Virus record (IMG/VR): IMGVR_UViG_3300025162_000041
Span: 1 to 64,000 of that record
Direction: 5' to 3' (one strand)
Origin: a virus
Length of the DNA stretch: 64,000 nucleotides
Part shown: piece by piece, positions 49,880 to 58,800 of the stretch
How positions within the stretch are numbered: position 1 is the stretch's first letter
How the letters are laid out: each line of letters starts with the position of its first letter
The notes under the pieces: generated by a model
What the model saw: the letters and a program-made list of their open reading frames with translations, nothing else
Databases searched by the model: none
Told to the model about the DNA's origin: nothing
Made by a program: the position numbers and the translations under genes

Positions 49880-49907
49880 GACCCCGTTTTGGCGGGGTCT
49901 TTTTTTT
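49880..49907 (+). terminator. Rho-independent terminator
   Basis: GACCCCG-TTTTGG-CGGGGTC followed by eight T. It closes the peptidase gene. Confidence 0.85.
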
Positions 49908-49911
49908 GCAC

Positions 49912-49940
49912 TTGACTCATTGTTAAAAGCATGTTATAGT
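49912..49940 (+). promoter_or_regulatory. Sigma70-type promoter of the ATP-grasp gene
   Basis: TTGACT (49912-49917), 17 bases, TATAGT (49935-49940), the same pair as before the gene at 47034. The ATG at 49949 is eight bases downstream with no Shine-Dalgarno, so the transcript should be leaderless. Confidence 0.6.
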
Positions 49941-49948
49941 TATAAGAT

Positions 49949-50785
49949 ATGATTAAGGTTCAATGGTTAGTTGAAAATTTTACACACGAGTCCAGTTATA
50001 TTGACCTTGTGAAAGCCATTAAAGAGGAAGGGTATCCTGTTCGTGAAATCACCAACGATTTTGCTTTTGCTGATATAGATGAGTATGATGGCGAGTTGCC
50101 CGTGATGTTTTGTGGTTCTATAAAAATGACTGAGTTAGTTCAGTTGAAGCTGAGGCATTGTTTTCCTGTATCTTATTGTAATCAAGAAAATTACTTATGT
50201 TCGAAGTATATGACTCATTTCGGGAAATATCTTTTCAACGATAGGTATGCTATTTTATCTCTTAACGAACTCCAGCGAAACAAATGGCTTTACTATGGGA
50301 TTTTTGGTAAAGAAGCCCTAATTTTTATAAGACCTGACAGTGGGCAGAAACCATTTCAGGCTCAACTATTGGATCTACTTGATTTTGATCGTTTTGTTAT
50401 GTCCAATCAGATTATAGGGCATGATTTAGTAGTTGTTAGCAGTCCTAAAAAAATATTATGGGAGGGTAGGTTTGTTGTTAGTCGGGGCAAAGAAATCATT
50501 GCACATTCCACGTATAGATTTCAGGATCAAATCACAAAAATACCATCTGTGCCAGAGGGAGCTATGGTATTATGTGAAGAGTTATTGGAGGTTGGATATT
50601 ATCCCGATTCTGTTTTTTGCATGGACCTTTGTCAAGATGCAGATAATAACTACTGGTTATTGGAAATCAATTCTTTTTCTTCCGCAGGTTTGTATGAGTG
50701 CAACAAGCATCAAGTCGTACAAAAAGTGTCCGAAATAGCTGCGGACGAATGGGACCGATGGCATAAAAACTTTACTCACGCATAG
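49949..50785 (+). CDS. ATP-grasp protein of the R2K type
   Basis: 278 residues. FIRPDSGQKPFQAQLL (~residues 127-142) is the nucleotide-contacting strand of the R2K ATP-grasp group, and YWLLEINSFSSAGLYEC near the C-terminus has the metal-binding Glu-x-Asn. The N-terminal ~100 residues form an alpha/beta pre-domain. These enzymes are predicted to ligate an amino acid or peptide to an acceptor through an acyl-phosphate; in phages they may tag proteins or peptides. Its promoter is separate from the late-type units around it. Confidence 0.75.
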   Translation: MIKVQWLVENFTHESSYIDLVKAIKEEGYPVREITNDFAFADIDEYDGELPVMFCGSIKMTELVQLKLRHCFPVSYCNQENYLCSKYMTHFGKYLFNDRYAILSLNELQRNKWLYYGIFGKEALIFIRPDSGQKPFQAQLLDLLDFDRFVMSNQIIGHDLVVVSSPKKILWEGRFVVSRGKEIIAHSTYRFQDQITKIPSVPEGAMVLCEELLEVGYYPDSVFCMDLCQDADNNYWLLEINSFSSAGLYECNKHQVVQKVSEIAADEWDRWHKNFTHA

Positions 50786-50798
50786 TCCTTGTAGGTCA

Positions 50799-50806
50799 TA
50801 TTTATA
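50799..50806 (+). promoter_or_regulatory. Candidate phage (late) promoter motif TATTTATA, seven bases before a start codon
   Basis: TCATATTTATATTATGATATG; the ATG at 50814 follows without a Shine-Dalgarno. Confidence 0.4.
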
Positions 50807-50813
50807 TTATGAT

Positions 50814-51164
50814 ATGATTAAATTGCAACATTTGTTGTCGGAGGCTGTCGGAGTTTTTCTGCTTACCAAGGATGATGTACAGGAAGTAATGCATAAGCTT
50901 ACTATTCTTCTAAATGAACCCGATCTTCAAGCGGATTACGGGGTGACGAGAGAGCAGGTTGAGGTGTTACTTAAAAGTATTCCGTTAAATGGTGGGCAGT
51001 GGCAAGTCACCAACGAAATGCTTTCAACACTTAAGGGAGAAATGCAGGATCATATCGTAGTATTACGAGATATTGCGACAGATGCTTTCAATGCAAACAA
51101 ACGAGAAGAGGCTTTGCGTATAAATAAACAAGCGGATCGGTTTGAACGAATATTCGGATTGTGA
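50814..51164 (+). CDS. Small unknown protein with head-targeting-like N-terminus
   Basis: 116 residues opening MIKLQHLLSEAVGVF. LSE-A is an L-x-E/Ala site, and the short helix resembles the capsid-targeting sequence of T4 internal proteins (MKTYQEFIAEA). The remainder is helical and charged. No ribosome-binding site is visible, and the TATTTATA motif lies seven bases upstream. The next gene starts two bases after its stop. A packaged internal protein is a reasonable hypothesis. Confidence 0.5.
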   Translation: MIKLQHLLSEAVGVFLLTKDDVQEVMHKLTILLNEPDLQADYGVTREQVEVLLKSIPLNGGQWQVTNEMLSTLKGEMQDHIVVLRDIATDAFNANKREEALRINKQADRFERIFGL

Positions 51165-51165
51165 T

Positions 51166-51906
51166 ATGATTTCATTTTTAAAAATATTGCGTCGGTTATT
51201 AACAGAACGAATGAGTTTTCATGATCTTATTCGTGGGAGTGAAAGTGGACGAAAACAACGTGCTCGTACTGATGTCCGTGTGCGTCCTATACGAGTTACT
51301 ACGATAAATGGCAATGAAGCATGGACATTTTCATACAAAAGTTATCCTAGCACAACCGGAATTAGATGGAAAGGCTACATCAATTTCTTTAAAAAAGATG
51401 TTTCATCTAAAGACAATGCCGAAGACCTTGATTGTATGGTGGATTGTCAGTGTCCCGATTATCGTTACCGTTGGGCGTATCCAAATTCGGGGGCTGGAGT
51501 GGGAACAACAGGCCCAGAATCGTGGAATAAAAACAATGGTCAACCTCCAAGACCAAGGTCTCAGGGTGGATTAGGGGTATATCCACCAGGGGCATGTAAA
51601 CATTTAATTGCGTTGGGCAAATATCTTGAAACTCAGATTTCTTCTAACGCTCCCGATCCAGAAAATGAAGTGCCACCGTCTGGGCCTCAGACCGTTGATG
51701 CACCATACCCATATAATGATACCTATACGGATGATCGCTCCGGTTCAGATACATTACAAGAAAGAAATCAAGATGTTCGGGAAATATATAGAAATTTCAA
51801 AGATAAAATGTCCTCTACAAATAAATTGTCATTATATGAACGGATAGACAATTTTGTCAAATCACATCCTGAATTTGATGTAGAGTATTATGAGGATGAG
51901 GATTAG
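51166..51906 (+). CDS. SWIM-type zinc-finger protein
   Basis: 246 residues from ATG at 51166. DCQCPDYRYRW followed ~45 residues later by GACKHLIALGKYL gives C-x-C...C-x-H, the SWIM zinc-finger pattern linked with DNA or protein binding. The opening MISFLKILRRLLTERM is an amphipathic helix like those on neighbouring small proteins. The C-terminal ~80 residues are polar with a helical end. The last 50 bases overlap the convergent HNH gene. Role unknown. Confidence 0.55.
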   Translation: MISFLKILRRLLTERMSFHDLIRGSESGRKQRARTDVRVRPIRVTTINGNEAWTFSYKSYPSTTGIRWKGYINFFKKDVSSKDNAEDLDCMVDCQCPDYRYRWAYPNSGAGVGTTGPESWNKNNGQPPRPRSQGGLGVYPPGACKHLIALGKYLETQISSNAPDPENEVPPSGPQTVDAPYPYNDTYTDDRSGSDTLQERNQDVREIYRNFKDKMSSTNKLSLYERIDNFVKSHPEFDVEYYEDED

Positions 51907-52694
51907 GGAATTTATTGCTTTTTCGGATATTGTCATCTCTCCATAAAGGTTGATAATTTGTATAATGGCACGCTTTCAGAAATTGTTCTCGGTCTTCCAA
52001 ATTGAAGATGGATATGGGAATGATATGGTCTAAGTGCCAGTTGCCATAGTTATTCCATGACATTCCATCTTGAAATTTAGATGCGATGTAATTTTTGAAC
52101 ATATCAAGTGAACATCCCAAATCTTTAACTGCGGATCCTACTTTTTGATTCCTGCGAATAGCCTTTGTTAATCTGGTTCTTAAGTTTCCAGCTAATCTGA
52201 ATTTAATGTCTATCATTCGTCTCTTATTACAATAATTAGTATGATATTTTATTATATCTGTTTTGTTTAGAGTGTAGTATTGTTTGTTATAGTTATCTAT
52301 TCGAAATTTATTTTTGGTGCGATATTGTTTTCTTGGAACTTTATTATTATGATAATACTTTATTGCCAATGACTTTAAGTTTTCTTTATTCTTTCTATAA
52401 TAATCCTTGTTATAGTTCGGATTCTTTAAATAATAATTTTGTCCAAATTCTTTGCGTTTATTGGGATTTTTTAAATAATAATTTTTTTGAATTTGCTTAA
52501 TTTTGTCCGGATATTTTAAGCGGTATGTGTTGCTTTGTTTGTTATGTAGTAACCTTCGCCTTTCTTTTTCCCCAATATCGTTGCATAGACTTAGCATTGA
52601 GTCTGGCTTTGTGTCGTTGGTAATAACGCTTTGCACGAAGTCGTTGTTGTCCGAGCAATTCGTCTTGTGTTCGGTTAAGTCTTTTTCTTCCCAT
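51857..52694 (-). pseudogene. HNH homing endonuclease with a frameshift
   Basis: The C-terminal part (frame ending at 51857) has YY-KNP and YYRKNKE repeats, then an HNH core: NYGNWHLDHIIPISIFNLED...NYQPLWRDDNIRKSNK. The natural N-terminus (MGRKRLNRTQDELL...RYYQRHKARLNAKS) is in another frame from ATG at 52694, which has AAGGAA upstream, and runs to a stop at 52542. The two frames meet in GGGGAAAAAGAAAGG at about 52555-52570. This could be a broken gene, a programmed shift or a sequencing error in the A run. Confidence 0.65.
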
Positions 52695-52739
52695 ATAATT
52701 TCCTTTTCGTTTAAGGTTAACAAAGTGTTGTTCATGTGG

Positions 52740-52747
52740 TATAAATA
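52740..52747 (-). promoter_or_regulatory. Candidate phage (late) promoter motif TATTTATA
   Basis: On the minus strand TACTATTTATACC, upstream of the ATG at 52694 and thus inside the longer open frame that starts at 52756. Confidence 0.35.
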
Positions 52748-52813
52748 GTACATCATAGAATAAAACGTCAGAAAAAAAAACGAAAATATTTTGGGAATGC
52801 CGTCTTGTCTTCA

Positions 52814-52821
52814 TATTTATA
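52814..52821 (+). promoter_or_regulatory. Candidate phage (late) promoter motif TATTTATA, five bases before a start codon
   Basis: TCATATTTATATGTGAATGA; the ATG at 52827 follows with no Shine-Dalgarno. Confidence 0.4.
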
Positions 52822-52826
52822 TGTGA

Positions 52827-53582
52827 ATGAAAATAATTAAACTACAATCTCTCATTAAAGAATCTCTTTCCGAAGCCCATCAACAGGGGCATTGGTGGAT
52901 CGACAATGGTGGTGATTTGCAACAATCAGGTGGTGAAAAAGAGATGAAGACTGAGAAATGGAAGCATATGAAGGCTTCTGCGGATAAGATTGAAATCACC
53001 ACGTGGGAACTTACTGCTCAAGACCTTGGTATTATTCTTCAAGGAATCAAAAAAATCATGGGTGCTGAAGAAACTGAAAAAGATCCTGATGCCGACGTTG
53101 GAAAAGATGGTTATACTGGTCCTCGGGTGGATATTATTCTCAAGAAGAAAGACAAATCTTTTAAGAATGTTCCACTTGGTATTTTGAAAACATGTTTACC
53201 TTCTCATATGAAGAACTATGAGAAGGGTAAAGACTCAGACCTTGCTGGACCAGTAACTGAGGAATTTCATCATTTACATAAGGATTATCGACTCTACGAG
53301 GGTGACGATAGAATTACGGCTATTTTTGAGGATAATAGCAAGTTGGTTTTTGAGGTTCATTTCCATAATAACCACGGAGAAGATCGAGATAAATGGCGTC
53401 GTCAAGCGTTTTCCAAATGGAAATCTGCGGCCAATGAAATTTACAGAGATGTTCAACTAACCGAAGCAGGAAATCCAATACAACGAAGTTGGAAAGAATG
53501 CTTTCAAGAAGCTCTTAAGCATCCCAAGCTTAAGGATTATATTCGTCAGCCTCATCATCAACCTGTCTTCGAGAAGAATTAA
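52827..53582 (+). CDS. Unknown protein with head-targeting-like N-terminus
   Basis: 251 residues opening MKIIKLQSLIKESLSEAHQQ, with an LSE-A site after an amphipathic helix, as in the gene at 50814. The body contains a mixed alpha/beta domain (RITAIFEDNSKLVFEVHFHNN) and a basic helical end. Leaderless arrangement with a TATTTATA motif. Its stop overlaps the convergent tail gene by four bases. No known domain. Confidence 0.5.
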   Translation: MKIIKLQSLIKESLSEAHQQGHWWIDNGGDLQQSGGEKEMKTEKWKHMKASADKIEITTWELTAQDLGIILQGIKKIMGAEETEKDPDADVGKDGYTGPRVDIILKKKDKSFKNVPLGILKTCLPSHMKNYEKGKDSDLAGPVTEEFHHLHKDYRLYEGDDRITAIFEDNSKLVFEVHFHNNHGEDRDKWRRQAFSKWKSAANEIYRDVQLTEAGNPIQRSWKECFQEALKHPKLKDYIRQPHHQPVFEKN

Positions 53583-54265
53583 GTTACTCTTACTCGTTTG
53601 GCAATAAGATATGATCCCTGAAATACTGTAACCGTATCATTATTGTTTGAAACTGCGACTGCAATAGAAATAGTAGTTGTAGTAGATGGGTTAACGATAC
53701 AAAGTTGTATTTGATCTGGTCCTGGTGTATTTATTTGAGTATGTACAAGTGTTGCCATCTTTGTATTTACAGCCGTTAATCTCTGGCGTGACGGAGTAGT
53801 AATAGCATTTAATTCTGTCATGACCCATCCTTCAACATCTCCTATAGTACCAGCCGAAGATGATATTGCATAAACCATTCCACGATTGTTACTGCACTGA
53901 GTACTGAGATATGCTTCACATGTCCATGTCTCTCCTGCTTGCATGGTGAATGATAACGGTGTTGCTGTTACTGCAATTTGGTCACCTGTGTGGGTAAAAT
54001 TCGATCCAGATATTGCGGCAACCACAAAATCATTCAGATAACTTGCTGTTGTAGCATATGAGGCGCTTTCTGCTATTGAGGAAGAAACTGCTGAATGGAC
54101 GCTTCCCGTGCCAGCAATAAAGGAGGCGGTATCTACCATTGCCAAATTGCCAAAGGCATCGGACACTATGATACTATTCGGCTGGACGTGAAGGGGGGCT
54201 TCCTCAAACGTCTGGTTCGCCGTTCGTCTTTCCAAGAAAATGTCTTTAGTACTATATTGGCTCAT
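53579..54265 (-). CDS. Tail/fibre-associated structural protein
   Basis: 228 residues, Ser/Thr/Ala-rich. The N-terminal part (ASFIAGTGSVHSAVSSSIAESASYATTASYL) is of the repetitive small-residue type common in phage fibre shafts, and the C-terminal ~140 residues seem to be a beta-sandwich. AGGAAA lies eight bases upstream of the ATG. It is the last gene of a minus-strand group of tail genes. No enzymatic motif. Confidence 0.5.
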   Translation of the reverse strand: MSQYSTKDIFLERRTANQTFEEAPLHVQPNSIIVSDAFGNLAMVDTASFIAGTGSVHSAVSSSIAESASYATTASYLNDFVVAAISGSNFTHTGDQIAVTATPLSFTMQAGETWTCEAYLSTQCSNNRGMVYAISSSAGTIGDVEGWVMTELNAITTPSRQRLTAVNTKMATLVHTQINTPGPDQIQLCIVNPSTTTTISIAVAVSNNNDTVTVFQGSYLIAKRVRVT

Positions 54266-54320
54266 TTGATTATTTCCTATACACTGTTTCCAAAAAATTC
54301 CACATTATAATGTAATTCCA

Positions 54321-55796
54321 TTACACTAGAGTTGCCGAAAGCGTATTTATTCCTTCTGGTGGGTATCCATCTACTGGGCCTCTATCTGCACAGCTAGTTG
54401 CAGGAATTTTATCAAATGTTGCAATCGCCACTCGTCTCCATTCTTCACTGGTATAAATATAAAAATATTGGGCATCATACATTATGTCACCTTGATTTCC
54501 GTCATTCGAGAAATTAAATTCGGCAATGGCTACTTTTCGCCAATTGCCTTTAGTATAAATATAGAAGAACAATGTATTATACGCAACAGAACCTGGAGTT
54601 CCATATAAAGGAACATTATCTTCGCAAACAGGCGTAAATTCTGCAATAGCGACCCGACGCCATTTATGTTCGGTGTGTAGATAAAAATACTCAGCGTCAT
54701 AAGACATATCTCCGTCTTGTCCGCCAGCGGCTTGTTGCATTGGAACTGGTACAATACGCAAGAATAATGGAGAATTATCCACTTTAATGCCTACATGAGG
54801 TCCAGCATCGAGGATGCTATTATCCGTTATGCTTGTATCCATAGTCAGACCTGGAGATGGAATAATGGTATCGTAACGAAGATTTGGGTAATTTTTGTTT
54901 CTCCATTTTTCAGCATTAGCAGTTATTTTGGATAGTTCAAAGTCGGTCTTTACCACTTCAAGACCCATAACAAATTTTTTCGGGGTCATTCGTTTTTGGG
55001 TTGTCATCTTGTGACGGTCTAAATAGGTCACGGAATCGGGGAGGATATAACCATGAGTTCTTAAGTCAAATTCAGTTTTGACTGACCGTTCATCGCCAGC
55101 TTGTATTTCCACATTGTGGGTATAACCACCCTCGACATTAACACGAAATCGAAATCCTTTTCTGCTGCCCCAATAGTCTTGTGTGTTATAAATAATCGTC
55201 TGCATGATTTGATTCATTTGCTCAACAAGAGCAGTCCATACAATACAGTGATAAGTAAGAATCATATGCTTTGGAACTAGCACATTGAAAATTTCATTGA
55301 CGGGAGCATTCTGACCTGTAAGCGCACCAAATTTGGTGTATTTGTTCTTCTCCGAATATAATTTCATCACTGGCGTGTCGAGATAACGATTAAAAAACAA
55401 TAATGACTGGTCATTCTCGGAGTTAGACCGTTTAAGAATCATAGCGGGTTGCATGATCTTACCTTGTTTATCACGGAGATATCCGTCTCGGGCCGAACTC
55501 ACCCACCGTTCGGGGGGACCATAGAAAATAGGAACTTTGACTTGTTTGCCTACGTCGGTAATTTGAATTTGAAGTTGTTCAAGTTGAGTAAGAATGGTTT
55601 CATCAATATCATAAAATGTAATGGTAAAATCTTTCTGTCCATCCTTATCCCTGCGAATTTCTTCTGCGCGATTATTACTAACAAAGGCAGCGGGATCATT
55701 GTTAGTAATAAACTTTTCTGCACGATCAATAGGTTCTCTGATCATGTTAGGTGCAGGATTTGATTTATCCCCATGCCAAGACATCGAATTACCCAT
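54321..55796 (-). CDS. Virion structural protein with three C-terminal repeats
   Basis: 491 residues. The first ~330 have mixed composition with an RWVSSARDGYLRDKQGKIMQPAM segment reminiscent of neck or tail-completion proteins of large phages. The C-terminus carries three copies of a ~35-residue unit ending YFYLHTEHKWRRVAIAEF, FFYIYTKGNWRKVAIAEF and YFYIYTSEEWRRVAIATF, beta-hairpin-like repeats. The tailspike gene next to it ends in a related LYIYTGTTW. AAAGGA touches the ATG at 55796; ATG at 55784 is an alternative start. Confidence 0.55.
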   Translation of the reverse strand: MGNSMSWHGDKSNPAPNMIREPIDRAEKFITNNDPAAFVSNNRAEEIRRDKDGQKDFTITFYDIDETILTQLEQLQIQITDVGKQVKVPIFYGPPERWVSSARDGYLRDKQGKIMQPAMILKRSNSENDQSLLFFNRYLDTPVMKLYSEKNKYTKFGALTGQNAPVNEIFNVLVPKHMILTYHCIVWTALVEQMNQIMQTIIYNTQDYWGSRKGFRFRVNVEGGYTHNVEIQAGDERSVKTEFDLRTHGYILPDSVTYLDRHKMTTQKRMTPKKFVMGLEVVKTDFELSKITANAEKWRNKNYPNLRYDTIIPSPGLTMDTSITDNSILDAGPHVGIKVDNSPLFLRIVPVPMQQAAGGQDGDMSYDAEYFYLHTEHKWRRVAIAEFTPVCEDNVPLYGTPGSVAYNTLFFYIYTKGNWRKVAIAEFNFSNDGNQGDIMYDAQYFYIYTSEEWRRVAIATFDKIPATSCADRGPVDGYPPEGINTLSATLV

Positions 55797-55843
55797 TCCT
55801 TTCTACAACATTCTTAAAATTAGAGTAAACATCTACCATATGC

Positions 55844-58800
55844 TTAAACCATGCTTGAACTCATCCAAGTTGTTCCTGTATAAATGTATAGACATTTATT
55901 ACCTACATTCACATATGCTGACCCTGTAAGAGTGATTGGAGTTAATACGGATGTTGATGATGAATATGGAAGTTGGAACATATTGGTTACAGTTATTTTG
56001 GATGCTTCAACTCTTCCTGTATTGAAATATATATCGTTTCCAGAAGTTGACCATATTTCAACATCATATGTTCCATAAAGTTGTCCCTTATCACTTCGAA
56101 TTTTATAATTAACTATGCTAGATGAGAGTGTTATACTTGGATTCTTTAACCAATTTATATTGCTTGGCCATGTTACATTATAATATGTATTTGGAACTGT
56201 TTGTACAGTCCGTATATTAATTTCTTCGTTTCTGGGAATTATGTTTTGTCCAATAGTATTGTTGACATCAGCATATGTCCCAACAATATAACTTCCAGTA
56301 TTACTGAAATTTAAGATACATAAATTATCATCTAGATTTATTATATGATTTTTTATATTGAAGTTTATGGATGCGGTCGGATAATACTCAAATATTGAAA
56401 CTTTAGAAAAAGTACCGGTTGATGTTCCAGGCGCAATACTTCGACTGAATTCCATTGAAAAACTACCAGTTGGATTGATTAAACTTCCATTGGTTGTAAA
56501 ATATATTCTGTGGTCACCGCCAGTATTGTGAATTGCATTATTCCATGTGAATAATGGAACACCTCCTATTTTAACTTTGGCATCTGTCAATGCAGGAGAA
56601 AATACAATGGGTGCCGAATTACCTTCCTGACTAAACATATAATTAAAAATATATGTTTTGTTTGGCTGAAGTTGATTCGTAAAACTAGACGAGTATTGTA
56701 CTAGCGATGCGGAATAATTGAAAGATAACATTCCATTGTATCCTGCCGAATCATTATGCCAAATTGATCCGATATAAGCGAGTGCAGGATTTGAAAGAAT
56801 ATTCTTGCTAATATCAATATATGGAGTAATGATTGAATTTCTTTCCAATACCAAATTATTTTTACTATAATTTGGAATGTTATAAAACCCATCTCTATAA
56901 CTGTGAAGTGACGCGGGAAGTAACCATACTAGAGGAGTTGGCGTTCCAGCATCATCATAATTGTTTTCAATACAATATGAGCTTACTAAGTCTGTATATT
57001 TGGTCAAATCAACTTGATGCTCCGAAGATGTATTGTATATATCACTATCTGTTTGAAATATAATTGGAATATTATTAAACCAATTCGCATAAGCATCTTG
57101 AAGCTCATTCGCGTTATAGTTATAATTAAATCCTTTGCGTTTTGAACTGTTGAAATTTATAAAAGTATTTCCCTCAATAGTTAAATGTGATGCGGATGTA
57201 TAAGTTGAAATCGATTTAAACACAATACCATTACATCGTTGTGTATTACTGTTTTTATACTGTGCATAATAATAAGGATTATCAATTGTTCGTTGGAATA
57301 TATTATGAATCTTATCAAAAAATGCAGACCCAACTGCTACGCAATTAGAATACGCCTCTCCAGAAAATTGGGAAAATGACCTATTATATGATCCAGAAAA
57401 ATATGCGTTATATATCACCATACTGGATACATTACTACCATAAATAGTAACTCCACATGCATCGGAAATACTGGCAGGTATTAAACATTTAAATGTTGTT
57501 GTGGTTGGAACCTCAAGTATTGATACTCCTGGCAATTCGTCATAAGAAGGAGCGGTGTTTAAATATGAATATGGCGGTATAGAGTTGGCTATATGCACAG
57601 TAATTGATCCTGCCAGTTCATGTGCGGTAGAAGACGTAAAAGATGCAGTAATATATCCGTTTGTACGTGTCGATAGAGATGCGGTTATTATTGATATATT
57701 TGCGATATTATGACCTATAATATTACCATTTATAGACCCGAGAAAATTTTGTAATTCCCACGGTGCATTTACTCCGACGGTTGCATTTATGCTTGGATAA
57801 TATTCTTGCGTATATCTACTGGATGCCGCTGGAATTCTAATTGTATTATTTTGTATTACAATTTCTCCGCTCTTATGTTTATGGAGAATGTCTGTACTTT
57901 GGTTTGAGCCAACTATTATTGCATTTAATGTACCTTGGTTGCCATATAAATCATCCGATAAATCTCTATCTAGTATTTGAATATAATTATTGCTAATAAT
58001 ATATTTATCCATAGAGCAAATGGCAGAACCTCCGTACGCAGGTATACAGTTTGCTACATCAATAAATGAATTTCCGTCAATAATCCTACTAAATTGCCAT
58101 GTATCTTGACCAATACACGAATCCATCCCAGCAGCATAATTATTTTTTGTTACTGAAGCACCACCAAAAAAAGCGGCATATTCAAATAATCCAGATTTCA
58201 TCTCCCACCTACCGTATGGGGTGCCATCATTAATTTTTTTCATCCTACCGCCAACAATTCTATTATCTGGCAAATAACGTATGTTGACTATCGCCCATTG
58301 GCCAATAGATCCAGTTTTATATCCATTGCCGGGAATAATTCCGTCCGATGAACCCGTCAAACTTTCATAAGTACAACTCGAACTTACAAATATCGATAAA
58401 ATTGATCCATTCCACACACTTGCTGTGGATGGACATCTTGGATATAGATATGCAATAGTACAATTTTCTACACTTGATAACAGTTCTACAGTTGATTCGC
58501 CAACTGGATTTCCATCTATATCTGTGACCGCAAGCATTGGAGAAATAGCAAATACAGTTTGGTTAGTACTAGGATTTTGATAATCTGGATTGCCAGGATT
58601 TGTAGCGATGCAATTTAACGCCCGATTTGGTTTAAATGTAGTTTGTGCAGTTACTGGCCACGGAAAAGTAGTGGTGTCTCTAAAACTACTAACATAAGGA
58701 CACTTTTCAACTCCATGAGATACATCATACTGTAACCCTGGACTAAGCCCAGCACCAAAAATAAATCCTTCTATATATGAGCCGCCAATATCTGGAACGT

